64,000 nt of DNA from Mesorhizobium neociceri (GCF_013520985.1 NZ_JACDTY010000002.1:248001-312000), one strand, 5' to 3'; shown: positions 35,400 to 44,909, counted from the first letter of the stretch. The notes: generated from the sequence alone by a model not told the origin. Translations and numbers: made by a program.

Positions 35400-35401
35400 A
35401 T

Positions 35402-36130
35402 TTGAACGACGAGCGCAGTCGCGATGCAGACAACAATCCGCGTTCCGACGCGGCGACGTTCATCAAGGCGAACATGCGCCTTGCGCCTGTTCCAGCTCTT
35501 CCCGAAATCCTGCTCTACACGGCTCATCCAGGCAGCGGCCTAAGGCGGCTTGTCGAGTGGCAGGACCATGGGCCGGAAGACGGCACCGAGGCCAACGAGC
35601 CTGAGCCACAGCCACCCTACTGGGCCTATGCTTGGGCCGGCGGCGCGGTGCTTGCGCGCTATATACTCGACCATCCGCAAAGCGTCGCCGGCCGCCGCGT
35701 ACTCGACCTCGGCGCCGGCTCCGGCCTCGTCGGCATCGCCGCCGCCAAGGCCGGCGCCAGCACAGTGATCGCCGCCGAGATCGACCGCAACGGCGTTGCC
35801 GCCATAGGCCTCAATGCCGCGGCGAATGGCGCCGAGATCACCATTGTCGACCAGGACATCATCACGGGCCCGCCGCCGGCGGTCGACCTCGTGCTTGCCG
35901 GCGACGTGTTCTACGGCCGGGAGGTCGCTCTGCGGGTTATCCCATTCCTCGACCGCTGTCTGGCGGCCGGCATCGACGTGCTGGTCGGCGATCCCCGTCG
36001 CAACGACCTGCCGCTGTCCCGGCTGCGGTTGCTGGCGGAGTATCAGGTGCCGGATTTCGGCGACGCGAAGGGCGCCGAGACCAAGCCGAGCGGGGTGTTT
36101 TCGTTTGAGGCGGGAGAGCGCTGGCGCTGA
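35402..36130 (+). CDS. Class I SAM methyltransferase (Nnt1/ETFB-lysine methyltransferase type)
   Basis: A 242-residue methyltransferase starting at TTG 35402, 2 bp after fadD; an ATG at 35474 would remove FIKAN, which is conserved in this family. The hallmark is the PPYWAYAWAGGAVLARYIL segment followed by SAM-binding VLDLGAGSGLVGIAAAKAG (about 99-117), then AEIDRNGVAAIGLNAAANGA and DLVLAGDVFYGREVA. COG3897 members methylate lysines of electron-transfer flavoprotein in mammals or act as nicotinamide methyltransferase-like proteins. Coupled position behind an acyl-CoA synthetase would fit methylation of ETF beta in fatty-acid oxidation, which is inference. Confidence 0.86.
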   Translation: MNDERSRDADNNPRSDAATFIKANMRLAPVPALPEILLYTAHPGSGLRRLVEWQDHGPEDGTEANEPEPQPPYWAYAWAGGAVLARYILDHPQSVAGRRVLDLGAGSGLVGIAAAKAGASTVIAAEIDRNGVAAIGLNAAANGAEITIVDQDIITGPPPAVDLVLAGDVFYGREVALRVIPFLDRCLAAGIDVLVGDPRRNDLPLSRLRLLAEYQVPDFGDAKGAETKPSGVFSFEAGERWR

Positions 36131-36154
36131 ATGAGCGGGTTCGACCGATTCCAG

Positions 36155-36250
36155 TCAGAGCGCCGACAGCATGCCGGCCTCGTCAAGCCCCATAAGCCTG
36201 GAGTAGCCGACCACGCCGGCGGCAAGGATGGCGGTAAGCCGGCGTTCCAT
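36155..36250 (-). pseudogene. Truncated tandem copy of the adenylate cyclase 5' end
   Basis: On the minus strand an ATG two bases after the cyclase stop opens 31 codons that repeat the cyclase N-terminus almost exactly (MERRLTAILAAGVVGYSR then LMGLDEAGMLSAL) and end at TGA. It lacks the remaining roughly 590 residues. This is the remnant of a tandem duplication, or of a neighbouring paralog deleted down to its start. Confidence 0.85.
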
Positions 36251-36252
36251 TG

Positions 36253-38115
36253 CTATCTCGCAAGCTCCAGCACCGTCTGCCAGCGCGGAAGGCTGTGCAG
36301 CGGCTCGAAGTCAGAGTCTTGCCGAGTCCATGCTTTTGTATCTTGATTGGCGTGCGGAAGCAGGCGCTCCAGGAGATCCAGCGCGCCATCGAATTCGCCG
36401 AACAGACAGTAGAGGCAAGCGATATTGTATTGGGTCAGAATATCGTCGGGATCGATGGCGAGCGCCCGCGAGGCCCAATCCCTTGCACGTTCAATGTTGC
36501 CAAGGACGGCGAGCGCATTCGCTCCCAAATAGGCAGGTCGTGGATTCTCCGGGTTGCGCGCCAGTTCGCGCTCGGCGCGCTCCACGGTTCTGCGAGCCGC
36601 GTCCTTCACCTGTTCTGGCCGCCCCAAGGATCGGTATGCCGCTTGGAGGAAGTTGACGGATTGAAAGTCTTCCGGCTTGATCTCGGCTGCACGCTCGTAA
36701 TATCGAACGGCCTGCTCGGGCTTTCCCTGCACCAGGAAAGTGCGGGCGTAGAAATAGTGCGCTTCGAAAAGGTTCGGATTGTTGGCGATCGCCAGCTCGA
36801 ATTCACGCTCTGCTTCGGCGTAGCGCTGGTTGATCGAGAGGGCAAGGCCACGTGAGGCGTGGGCTTCGGCAAGACCGCTCTCGAGGTCCAGCGCTTTGGC
36901 ACTGTTCGCCAAAATGCCCTCGACGGAGACCTTCTCGTCATAATGAAGGAAGAGAAACGAATCGCAATCGGCAACGCCGGCATAGGCACGAGCGTAGAGC
37001 GGATCAAGTTCGATCGCCTTCGCAAACATGCGCTTGGCTAGCACATAATACGACTTCGACCCACGGTGGAAGAACTCGCGCCCTCTCAGATAGTAGGTGT
37101 AAGCCTCGACACTCTCGGTCGGCGCCTGCGTGATCGCCTTCTTTTCCTCCGGCAGCAGCCTCACCTTGAGCTGGTCGACAATGGTGTGGGTGATCTCGTC
37201 CTGAATCGCGAAGATGTCCGTCAGGTCGCGGTCATAACGATCGGCCCACAGATGCGTGCCGTCCTTGCCGTCGATCAACTGCGCGGTGATGCGCACGCGC
37301 TGGCCGGCCTTGCGGACGCTGCCTTCAAGCACCGTTGCGACATTGAAGCGCCGGCTGACCTCCTGCACGTCGACAGACTTGCCCTTGTAGGTGAAAACTG
37401 AATTGCGGGCGATCACCGACAGGCCGGAAATCTTTGACAGATCGGTGATGATGTCCTCGGTGATACCGTCGGAGAAATACTCCTGCTCCGGATCGCCGCT
37501 CATGTTGTTAAACGGCAGCACGGCGATCGACGGCTTTTCCTTCGCCGGCGCTGGCCTGGCCGACGCTACGCCGTTCGTCGCGCGCGATGGCGGAGCGCCG
37601 GCGAAGAGGTCGACGTTGTAGACACGGACCGGCCGGTCAATGTTCTTGAGGGTCTGCTCGCCGGTGTCCTCGAAGGAGAGATCGAGCCGGTTGCCGACAT
37701 TGTCGCGGACCGAGCCAGAGACGGCTACACCGCCTGGCCTGGCGATGCTCTCGATACGCGCCGCGATGTTGACGCCGTCGCCGTAGATGTCGCTGTCCTC
37801 GAAAATGATATCGCCGAGATGGACGCCGATGCGGAACTCGATGCGGCGCTCCTCCGGCACATCGACATTGCGCTCGCGCATCCGGCGCTGGATGTCGGCG
37901 GCGCACGCCACTGCGTTCACCACGCTCGGGAACTCGACAAGCATGCCGTCGCCGGTGAGTTTGACGATGCGGCCCTGGTGTTCGGCGATCTTGCCGTCGG
38001 CCATCTCGCGCCGATGCGTCTTGAGCGCCGACAGCGTGCCGGCTTCGTCAAGCCCCATCAGCCTGGAATAGCCGACCACGTCGGCGGCCAGTATTGCTGT
38101 CAGGCGGCGTTCCAT
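36253..38115 (-). CDS. Class III adenylate/guanylate cyclase with TolB-like and TPR domains
   Basis: A 620-residue cytoplasmic protein. The cyclase domain (about 1-170) begins MERRLTAILAADVVGYSRLMG with the metal-binding aspartates in ADVVGYS and LGDIIFEDSDIYGDGVN, and the GVAVSGSVRDNV segment. Next is a TolB-like/FlgO-like module (PSIAVLPFNNMSGDPEQEYFSDGITED, about 190-330), then TPR repeats (REFFHRGSKSYYVLAKRMFAKAIELDPLYARAY and later) to the C-terminus. No membrane helix is seen. Such cyclases are numerous in Mesorhizobium; the ligand is unknown. An in-frame ATG at 38145 would add 10 residues. Confidence 0.92.
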   Translation of the reverse strand: MERRLTAILAADVVGYSRLMGLDEAGTLSALKTHRREMADGKIAEHQGRIVKLTGDGMLVEFPSVVNAVACAADIQRRMRERNVDVPEERRIEFRIGVHLGDIIFEDSDIYGDGVNIAARIESIARPGGVAVSGSVRDNVGNRLDLSFEDTGEQTLKNIDRPVRVYNVDLFAGAPPSRATNGVASARPAPAKEKPSIAVLPFNNMSGDPEQEYFSDGITEDIITDLSKISGLSVIARNSVFTYKGKSVDVQEVSRRFNVATVLEGSVRKAGQRVRITAQLIDGKDGTHLWADRYDRDLTDIFAIQDEITHTIVDQLKVRLLPEEKKAITQAPTESVEAYTYYLRGREFFHRGSKSYYVLAKRMFAKAIELDPLYARAYAGVADCDSFLFLHYDEKVSVEGILANSAKALDLESGLAEAHASRGLALSINQRYAEAEREFELAIANNPNLFEAHYFYARTFLVQGKPEQAVRYYERAAEIKPEDFQSVNFLQAAYRSLGRPEQVKDAARRTVERAERELARNPENPRPAYLGANALAVLGNIERARDWASRALAIDPDDILTQYNIACLYCLFGEFDGALDLLERLLPHANQDTKAWTRQDSDFEPLHSLPRWQTVLELAR

Positions 38116-38261
38116 ACTCGGTTGCCCCGCATGTTTCAGACGCATACCTTAGCAGTTTCCCCGCGTCGCAAGCAGTTTTTCGCCGACCAGAGGAAGAATA
38201 CCGGCTTCCGCACAAAGGCAAACGGATAAACCACACCTCGAATGCCCGTTCATGCCGCGAT

Positions 38262-38392
38262 CCGGCTCTATCCCTGCACAGCCAGGCAAAGCTCAGCGCC
38301 ATCGCGCGGCAGCTCAACGACGCCCCGGAAAGACCTTGCTCGATAAGACCCCGGCGGAGAAGTTCGCTGAGTGCGTTGCAGCGATCGGTTGA
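38262..38392 (+). pseudogene. Remnant of an IS30-family transposase 3' end
   Basis: Joining two plus-strand frames across a frameshift near 38320 gives LSLHSQAKLSAIARQLNDAP followed by GKTLLDKTPAEKF and AECVAAIG with a stop at 38392. This matches from memory the C-terminus of alphaproteobacterial IS30 transposases (DLS-HSQ, LN-RPRKTL, TPAE-F, CVA-G). Only about 40 residues remain. The upstream part of the transposase is missing and could not be traced. Confidence 0.7.
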
Positions 38393-38471
38393 ACCCGCCA
38401 CCCATTGCAGACATTAGAGGGCCAGTGCACACTTTGCCAATGCATATTGTCGGACGCATCCCCTGCCCCTC

Positions 38472-38798
38472 TTGGCCGCAGCACTCGCTCTAGGCGCTTG
38501 CTCGACACCTACCATTGCGGGCATGGCCCCGCCTCCCGTCAACGCCTCACCAGCCACTCAACAAATGATCGGCATTATCGCCACGGGGCCGCAAGCTGAC
38601 TTGGACCGATTGCAGGCCTTTGCCACGAAGAGCGGCTTTCCGAGCAAACAGATGGACGCGCCGGAAGGATGGGAACTCTTCGTCGTATTTCCGCCCGACA
38701 GTGACGCCTCTGCCGTTGCAGCCTTTACCGATCGGTTGCGCGGCAGTGAGTTTTCAGCACTTGAGTTTGGGTACGCTATGGCACCTGTGAGCCCGTAA
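38472..38798 (+). CDS. Small lipoprotein with poor or lost start
   Basis: About 108 residues from a TTG at 38472. The N-terminus AAALALGAC is the end of a lipoprotein signal with lipobox LGAC and mature Ser, but there is no charged n-region or ATG in frame before the upstream TAG. An ATG in another frame (38440) would supply an n-region by a frameshift (HIVGRIPCP). The mature domain (IATGPQADLDRLQAFATKSGFPSKQMD) looks like a folded domain of unknown family. The gene may be a pseudogene damaged at the 5' end, possibly by the IS30 remnant just upstream. Confidence 0.45.
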   Translation: MAAALALGACSTPTIAGMAPPPVNASPATQQMIGIIATGPQADLDRLQAFATKSGFPSKQMDAPEGWELFVVFPPDSDASAVAAFTDRLRGSEFSALEFGYAMAPVSP

Positions 38799-38814
38799 CC
38801 CCAGGCCTTCCCCG

Positions 38815-39546
38815 TCAGACCGTCTCCTTGACCCGCGCCGACAGAAAGTCCGGCAAGTCGGCAACAGAATCTAGAACGACATCGGCGATCGCCGTTAGCG
38901 ATTCACGGGTGCCTGTGCCGGAGAGCACGCCGATCGCCAGTCCGCAGCCACCGGCGCGCGCCATCTCCAGATCGTGACGGTTATCGCCGACCATGGCGAT
39001 CTCGGCGGGCCTCAGCCCGGTCAGGTCGCAGAAGGCGAGGATCGTGTCCGGCGCCGGTTTCGGATTGGCCACCGCGTCATAGCCATAGGCGGCGTCGAAG
39101 AGCTGGGCGACGCCGAGCGTCACCATGGTCTTCTCAGCACCGGCGGTCGAATCATTGGTGGCGACGCCGAGCCGGTAGGCGCGTTTGTGCAGCGCCGTCA
39201 GCGCACCGACGATGCCCGGCAGCGCCACCGCCATCGACGAGCCCTGCACCGAGGTGATCTCGTTGAAGCGGGCGACGGCCAGCATCTGGTCCTCGTCGGA
39301 CAGGCGCGGGAACCACAGCTCGACGACATCCATGTTGGTGCCCGAGGCAAAGATCGAATCCGGTTTGAAGCGCTTGGCGACAAAATCGAAGCCTGCCGCC
39401 GAAAGCAGCCTGTCGGCCTTCCAGCGGTCGCCCTCGGCGGCGTCCATGGCCATGAAATCGGCAATGCTGAGCCAGGTCGCGTTGAAATCGACAAGCGTGC
39501 CGTCCTTGTCGAACAAGATGCCCTTGATGTCGGCCGGGTTTTTCAT
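38815..39546 (-). CDS. HAD-superfamily phosphatase (phosphoglycolate phosphatase-like)
   Basis: A 243-residue HAD hydrolase. Motif I is [10 protein letters not shown] (nucleophile and acid Asp), motif II VATNDST (about 122-128), motif III near NPKPAPD and motif [16 protein letters not shown]. All four are intact, so catalysis is expected. The cap region between motifs I and II is long and helical, like Gph phosphatases, which remove phosphoglycolate; the precise substrate is not fixed by sequence. Start overlaps the pgi stop by 4 bp on the same strand, so the two are likely cotranscribed. Confidence 0.88.
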   Translation of the reverse strand: MKNPADIKGILFDKDGTLVDFNATWLSIADFMAMDAAEGDRWKADRLLSAAGFDFVAKRFKPDSIFASGTNMDVVELWFPRLSDEDQMLAVARFNEITSVQGSSMAVALPGIVGALTALHKRAYRLGVATNDSTAGAEKTMVTLGVAQLFDAAYGYDAVANPKPAPDTILAFCDLTGLRPAEIAMVGDNRHDLEMARAGGCGLAIGVLSGTGTRESLTAIADVVLDSVADLPDFLSARVKETV

Positions 39547-41210
39547 GCCGCACCCCGCAGCTGCTGGATGCGCGCAACCAGCCCGGCGGTCGACGCGTCG
39601 CGCTTGGCGGCGCTCTCCTTGCCTTCCACGACAGGCAGCAGGCCCGTCGCCAGCTCCTTGCCAAGCTCCACGCCCCATTGATCGAAGGAGTTGATGTTGA
39701 ACAGAATGCCTTCGACGAAGACGCGGTGCTCGTAGAGCGCGATCAGCCGTCCGAAGGTGCGCGGGTCGAGCTTGCGGTAGAGGATCGTCACCGACGGACG
39801 ATTGCCGGAGAAGACGCGGTGCGGAGCGATCTTGTCGACATCGGCCGGCTTCATGCCCTTGGCCAACATCTGCGCGCGCGCTTCTTCCAGCGTGCGGCCC
39901 TTCATCAACGCTTCCGACTGAGCCAGGCAATTGGCGAGCAGCAGATCGTGCTGGTGCTTCAGATCAGGCTCATGGCCGACGGCGGCGGCGAGGAATTCGA
40001 CCGGAATGAAATCGGTGCCTTGATGCAGCAGCTGGAAGAAGGCGTGCTGGCCATTGGTGCCGGGTTCGCCCCAGACCAGCGGCCCGGTCGGCGTCGTCAC
40101 CGGCGTGCCGTCGAGGGTGACGCCCTTGCCGTTCGATTCCATGTCGAGTTGCTGCAGGTAGGCTGGCAGCCTGGACAGGCGCTGGTCATAGGGGATGACG
40201 GCACGCGCCGGATAACCGCAGATCACGCGATGCCACCAGCCGACCAGTCCCAAAAGCGCCGGCAGGTTCTTCCGCAGGGGGGCGGTGCGGAAATGCTCGT
40301 CCATCTCATGCGCGCCGTCGAGGAAGGCGCGGAAGTTCCGTGGGCCAATGGCGATCATCACCGGCAGGCCGATGGCGCCCCACAGCGAATAGCGGCCGCC
40401 GACCCAGTCCCAGAAGCCGAACACGCGATCGGCCTCAATCCCAAATTTCGCAACCAGGTCGAGCGCGGTCGAGACGGCGGCGAAATGCTTGCCGACGGCT
40501 TCCTTGCCGAGCGCCTTCTGCACCCATTTGCGCGCTGTCTCGGCATTGGTCATCGTCTCGACCGTGGTGAAGGTCTTCGAGGCGATGATGAACAGCGTGG
40601 TTTCCGCCGAGAGCTCCTTCAGCGTGTCGTGGATATGGGCGCCGTCGATGTTGGAGACGTAATGCGCGCGCGGGCCGTCATGATAGGGCGCCAGCGCCAG
40701 CGTCGCCATGGCTGGGCCGAGATCGGAGCCGCCAATGCCGATGTTGACGATATCGGTGATCTTCTTGCCGGTGGCGCCGGCGGCCTTGCCGGAGCGAATG
40801 GCATCCGCAAAAGCGCCCATGGCATCGAGCACGGCAAGCACATCCGCCTTGACGTCCTGACCGTCGACGGTGACGCCCTTGCCAGAGAGGTTGCGCAGCG
40901 CCGTGTGCAGCACGGCGCGGTCCTCGGTGATGTTGATCTTCTTGCCGGAAAACATCGCCGCGCGGCGTCCCTCGAGGTCGGCGGCGCCGGCGAGCTTTTC
41001 GAGCAGCTCCATCGTGCGCTGGTCGACTGCGCATTTCGACCAGTCGAGCAGAAGGTCGCCGTCACTGGCCGAAAATGTCTCGAAGCGCTTGGGGTCGGCG
41101 GCAAAAGCCTCGCGCATCGTGCCCGATGCCGCTGCGCGCGCAGCACGCAAGGCGACAAGCTGTTTGTCGAAGGACGAGTGATCCAATGCCGGCTCCTGAC
41201 GCTTTTTCAC
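39543..41210 (-). CDS. pgi: Glucose-6-phosphate isomerase
   Basis: Interconverts glucose-6-phosphate and fructose-6-phosphate. The 555 residues carry the isomerase signatures: [12 protein letters not shown] (about 158-169), [24 protein letters not shown] and the second signature [13 protein letters not shown] near the C-terminus ([24 protein letters not shown]). The start is uncertain: GTG 41210, or TTG 41186, which has GGAG six bases upstream. Coupled to the HAD phosphatase downstream. Confidence 0.96.
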   Translation of the reverse strand: MKKRQEPALDHSSFDKQLVALRAARAAASGTMREAFAADPKRFETFSASDGDLLLDWSKCAVDQRTMELLEKLAGAADLEGRRAAMFSGKKINITEDRAVLHTALRNLSGKGVTVDGQDVKADVLAVLDAMGAFADAIRSGKAAGATGKKITDIVNIGIGGSDLGPAMATLALAPYHDGPRAHYVSNIDGAHIHDTLKELSAETTLFIIASKTFTTVETMTNAETARKWVQKALGKEAVGKHFAAVSTALDLVAKFGIEADRVFGFWDWVGGRYSLWGAIGLPVMIAIGPRNFRAFLDGAHEMDEHFRTAPLRKNLPALLGLVGWWHRVICGYPARAVIPYDQRLSRLPAYLQQLDMESNGKGVTLDGTPVTTPTGPLVWGEPGTNGQHAFFQLLHQGTDFIPVEFLAAAVGHEPDLKHQHDLLLANCLAQSEALMKGRTLEEARAQMLAKGMKPADVDKIAPHRVFSGNRPSVTILYRKLDPRTFGRLIALYEHRVFVEGILFNINSFDQWGVELGKELATGLLPVVEGKESAAKRDASTAGLVARIQQLRGAA

Positions 41211-41586
41211 GACATCTTATCAGACCGGATGTTTCCGGCGCGTGTCGCGCTGGAGTTATTGAGCCGAATTTCATCTGTTTCAATGCGTGGGGATGACGCA
41301 GTGCGGCAAACTGGTGGCACGACAAAGTGGGGTCGCGGGCGCACTGGGAAGCGATGACGCTGCGCGTCACGCTGGCGGGATGACGCAAGCGTCACCCGGG
41401 GATAATGCTGCGCGACGACGCTTCGCGTCACGCAGGCGTGGGGATGATGCTGCGCATCACCCCGGCATAGATCACTGGCATAAATCCCAGCGATCAGAAA
41501 AATTGATTGGCGCAACCCCTTGTGCCACGGTTACCTTCCGCTGGTCCAGCCAAGCAAAAAAGCTTGGCCATCGAGGAACATCTTCC
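41211..41586. promoter_or_regulatory. Intergenic region with stacked short palindromes upstream of MocR gene
   Basis: A 376-bp gap between the divergent genes pgi and the MocR regulator. It holds a set of hairpins built on GATGACGC/GCGTCA units: around 41353-41370, GGGATGACGC with GCGTCACCC at 41377-41397, around 41413-41431, and GGGGATGATGC with GCATCACCCC at 41440-41463. Another short hairpin, CCAAGC-AAAAAA-GCTTGG, lies about 30 bp before the MocR start, next to a TGGTCCAGCC sequence of the kind bound by some MocR proteins. Confidence 0.55.
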
Positions 41587-43080
41587 ATGCCACAGCGTAA
41601 CGACACGGCCATATGGTCCGGCCTGTTCCGGATTTCGGCGGAATCGGGCCAGACCCTGCAGGCGCAGATCCGCCAGGCGATCGTCGCCGCCATCCTCGAC
41701 CGGCAGATCGCCGCTTCGATGCCGCTTCCGTCCTGCCGCATCCTGGCCGAAAAGCTCGGCGTCGCGCGCGGCACCGTGGTGCTGGCGTTCCAGCAACTGG
41801 TCGACCAGGGTTTCCTGGTGGCGCGCGAACGGCGCGGGCATTTCGTCAATCCGGATGTGCTGGCCACCCCCGCCAAACCGCACCAGAAGGCGCCGGACCA
41901 GCAGAACGAGATCGACTGGAAGGCGCGCCGGCAGATCGCCGCCAGCGACATGCCGCCGCCGGCCAAGCACGACAACTGGATCAAGTCGTCCTACCCCTTC
42001 GTCTACGGCCAGTTCGACCCGGCGCTGTTCCCGACCGCCGAATGGCGCGAGTGCAACCGCATGGCGCTGGCGGTGCTCGAGATCCGCAACTGGGCCTCCG
42101 ATATGGTCGACCGCGACGATCCATTGCTGATCGAGCAGATCCAGGCGCGGCTCTTGCCGCGGCGCGGCATTTTCGCCAATCCGGACGAGATCATTGTGAC
42201 GCTCGGCGCGCAGAACGCGCTCTATATGCTGGCGACGCTGCTGATGACCAAGGGCTCGAAGGTGGCGATGGAAGACCCGGGCTATCCCGACGCACGCTCG
42301 ATCTTCCGGCTTGCGGGCGCCGACATCCAGCCGGTTCCGGTCGACCAGTCCGGCATCGTAACCTCTTCCATTCCCAATGATTCCGGCTTTGTCTTCGTGA
42401 CGCCCAGCCACCATTGCCCGACCATGGTGCCGCTGTCGGCGGAGCGCCGGCAGGATCTTCTGGCGCGCGCCAACCGCCACAACCAGATCATCATCGAGGA
42501 CGGCTATGACAGCCAGCTCCTCGACGAGGCGCCGCAGCAGGCGCTGAAGAGCCTGGATCGTTCCGGCCGCGTCATCTATGTCGGCTCGATGTCGAAGACG
42601 CTGGCTCCAGGCCTGCGGCTTGGCTACATCGTGGCTTCGGCTGGACTAATCTCTGAGCTCAGGGCGCTGCGCCGCTTCATGCTGCGGCATCCGCCGGCCA
42701 ACAACCAGCGCGCAGTCGCGCTGTTCCTGTCGCTCGGCCACCACGAGGCGCTGGTGCGGCGGCTGTCGTCGGCCTTCGACGAGCGCCGTAAGCGTCTGGT
42801 CCATGCGATTTCCGCATTCCTGCCGGAATGGCGCTCGACCGATTCAGCCGGCGGCACATCGCTCTGGCTCGAGGGGCCGCGCGGTACGGATGCGCGGGGT
42901 TTGGCCGAGGCCGCGGCGTCGCGCAGCGTCATCATCGAGCCCGGCGACCGCTTCTTCGACCGCACCGAAAAGCCGTCGCGTTTCATGCGCTTGGGCATTT
43001 CCTCTATCGCCCTGCAGCATATCGAGCCGGGCATCCGCGAACTCGCGACCGCGGCCGGACGCAGGCCGGCAGCTGCCTGA
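41587..43080 (+). CDS. MocR/PdxR-type GntR-family regulator with aminotransferase domain
   Basis: A 497-residue transcription regulator. The winged-helix GntR domain covers about 10-80 (QAQIRQAIVAAILDRQIAASMPLPSCRILAEKLGVARGTV) and the rest is a fold-type I aminotransferase domain that binds PLP. The PLP lysine is expected in SMSKTLAPGLRLGYI (about 336-350), and EDGYDSQL is the PLP-contacting acid segment. ATG 41587 fits the family. Such regulators act on PLP, amine or amino-acid utilisation. Its neighbour is a trimethylamine-methyltransferase-like gene downstream, which may be a target (inference). Confidence 0.92.
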   Translation: MPQRNDTAIWSGLFRISAESGQTLQAQIRQAIVAAILDRQIAASMPLPSCRILAEKLGVARGTVVLAFQQLVDQGFLVARERRGHFVNPDVLATPAKPHQKAPDQQNEIDWKARRQIAASDMPPPAKHDNWIKSSYPFVYGQFDPALFPTAEWRECNRMALAVLEIRNWASDMVDRDDPLLIEQIQARLLPRRGIFANPDEIIVTLGAQNALYMLATLLMTKGSKVAMEDPGYPDARSIFRLAGADIQPVPVDQSGIVTSSIPNDSGFVFVTPSHHCPTMVPLSAERRQDLLARANRHNQIIIEDGYDSQLLDEAPQQALKSLDRSGRVIYVGSMSKTLAPGLRLGYIVASAGLISELRALRRFMLRHPPANNQRAVALFLSLGHHEALVRRLSSAFDERRKRLVHAISAFLPEWRSTDSAGGTSLWLEGPRGTDARGLAEAAASRSVIIEPGDRFFDRTEKPSRFMRLGISSIALQHIEPGIRELATAAGRRPAAA

Positions 43081-43089
43081 TCTCCCAGT

Positions 43090-43113
43090 GCCGGGGCGTT
43101 GAACAGCCCCGGC
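43090..43113 (+). terminator. Possible hairpin terminator after MocR gene
   Basis: GCCGGGGC and GCCCCGGC (8-bp perfect stem, 8-base loop) lie 10 bp after the stop. No T run follows, so it may be a stabilising hairpin, not an intrinsic terminator. Confidence 0.45.
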
Positions 43114-43288
43114 CACCGGCATCTTCCCTAGCATCGCTCTTTAGCGCCTTGGCATATGCGACGGGGCCCGCTGGCCCATAGGCTGTGCCAATGCCGGCGG
43201 CATAGTCGGCTGACAAAGGGGACGAAGCAGGCCGACGGTGGACCAATCACCGCGTCCGGTTTCGCAAGCTAAAGGTGGAGTGCCTCCC

Positions 43289-44893
43289 ATGTCAGTGGCT
43301 CTTGAGAAGCAGGATGCGGCCCTTAAAGATGCCGCAGCCGACCAGCGATCGCGGCGATCCGGCGGGCGCGAAGCGCGCCGCGCCATGCGGGCGGCGCCAT
43401 TGGCCGACGACATCAGGCCGGTGCGGGCCGGCCTCGAAGGCGGCAGCTACGGCCCGCTCAAGCAAAACGACCAGGAGCGCATCCATGAAGCAGTGCTGAC
43501 GCTGCTGGAGACCGTCGGCTTCGCCAATGCCATTCCCTCCTGCATCGAGGCGCTGACGAAAGCCGGTGCTATCTATGCCGATGACGGCCGCATCCGCTTC
43601 CCGCGCGGCCTGGTAATGGACACCATCAAGAAGGCAGCGCGGAATTTTACGCTGCACGGCCAGGATCCAAGGCATGACATGCTGATCCAGGGCAAACGCG
43701 TGCATTACGGCACCGCGGGTGCCGCTGTGCATCTGGTCGATGTCGAAAAGCGCGAATACCGCGAGTCGCTGGTGCAGGACATTTACGACGCCGCCCGCCT
43801 CGTCGAAGGGCTCGACAACATCCATTTCTTCCAGCGGCCGATGGTGCCGCGCGACATTCCGGATCCGCTCGAAATGGACTTCAACACGCTCTACGCCTGC
43901 GTGATGGGGACGTCGAAGCATGTCGGCACTTCGTTCACGGTGCGCGAGAACGTGCAGCCGGCGCTGGAAATGCTCTATGCGATCGCCGGCGGCGAGGAAA
44001 ACTTTCGCGCACGGCCGTTCGTGTCGAACTCCAACTGCTTCGTCGTGCCACCGATGAAATTCGCCGAGGACGCCTGCGGCGTGCTCGAGGCCTGTGTCGA
44101 CGGTGGCATTCCGATCCTTCTGCTATCGGCCGGTCAGGCCGGCGCCACCGCCCCGGCGGCGATTGCCGGCGCCGTCGTGCAAGCGGTCGCCGAAGTGCTG
44201 GTCGGTCTCGTCTATGTCAACGCCATCAAGCCGGGACACCCGGCGATCTTCGGCACCTGGCCATTCGTCTCCGACCTCCGGACCGGCGCCATGTCGGGCG
44301 GTTCGGCCGAGCAGGCGGTGCTGACTTCGGCCTGCGCACAGATGGCGCAATTCTATGACCTGCCGGGCGGCTCGGCCGCCGGCATGACAGATTCGAAACT
44401 GCCCGACATCCAGTCCGGCTATGAAAAGGGCATCACCGACGTGATGGCCGGTCTTGCCGGCCTCAACCTGGTCTATGAATCGGCCGGCATGCATGCCTCG
44501 CTGCTCGGCTTCTGCCTGGAGAGCCTGATCATCGACAACGACATGCTGGGTCACTGCCTGCGCTGCGTGCGCGGCATCGAGGTGACCGACGAAGCGCTGT
44601 CGATCGACACCATCACCGAGGTCTGCATGAACGGCCCGGGCCATTATCTCGGCAACGAGCAGACGCTGCGGCTGATGCAGACAGAGTATTTTTATCCGGC
44701 CGTCGGCGACCGCTTTTCGCCCAAGGAATGGAACGAGAAGGGCAGGCCCGACATCTTGCAGCGGGCGATCATCGAGAAGAAGCGCGTGCTTGCCGAGCGC
44801 TTCCCCCGCCATGTGCCGAAGCTGCTCGACGACAAATTGCGCGCCCGCTTCGGCGAGATGATCAAGCTGCCGCGTAGCGGCATGGGCGGGTAA
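43289..44893 (+). CDS. MttB-family (trimethylamine methyltransferase-like) protein, non-pyrrolysine
   Basis: A 534-residue TIM-barrel methyltransferase of the MttB family, which moves a methyl group from a methylated amine to a corrinoid protein. Family segments include LTLLETVGFAN near residue 65, NSNCFVVPPMKFAEDA (about 248-263), GTSKHVGTSFTV, and PGGSAAGMTDSKLPDIQSGYEKG (about 362-384). The reading frame is open throughout with no in-frame amber codon, so the pyrrolysine of archaeal MttB is absent. Related non-Pyl enzymes in bacteria demethylate glycine betaine or similar compounds. No corrinoid protein gene lies beside it. Adjacent to a MocR regulator. Confidence 0.9.
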   Translation: MSVALEKQDAALKDAAADQRSRRSGGREARRAMRAAPLADDIRPVRAGLEGGSYGPLKQNDQERIHEAVLTLLETVGFANAIPSCIEALTKAGAIYADDGRIRFPRGLVMDTIKKAARNFTLHGQDPRHDMLIQGKRVHYGTAGAAVHLVDVEKREYRESLVQDIYDAARLVEGLDNIHFFQRPMVPRDIPDPLEMDFNTLYACVMGTSKHVGTSFTVRENVQPALEMLYAIAGGEENFRARPFVSNSNCFVVPPMKFAEDACGVLEACVDGGIPILLLSAGQAGATAPAAIAGAVVQAVAEVLVGLVYVNAIKPGHPAIFGTWPFVSDLRTGAMSGGSAEQAVLTSACAQMAQFYDLPGGSAAGMTDSKLPDIQSGYEKGITDVMAGLAGLNLVYESAGMHASLLGFCLESLIIDNDMLGHCLRCVRGIEVTDEALSIDTITEVCMNGPGHYLGNEQTLRLMQTEYFYPAVGDRFSPKEWNEKGRPDILQRAIIEKKRVLAERFPRHVPKLLDDKLRARFGEMIKLPRSGMGG

Positions 44894-44909
44894 GTCTCAG
44901 CTTACGAAA

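Noticed and set aside
43289-44893. Pyrrolysine-containing trimethylamine methyltransferase
   Set aside because: No in-frame amber codon exists before the TAA stop, so the archaeal-type enzyme is excluded.
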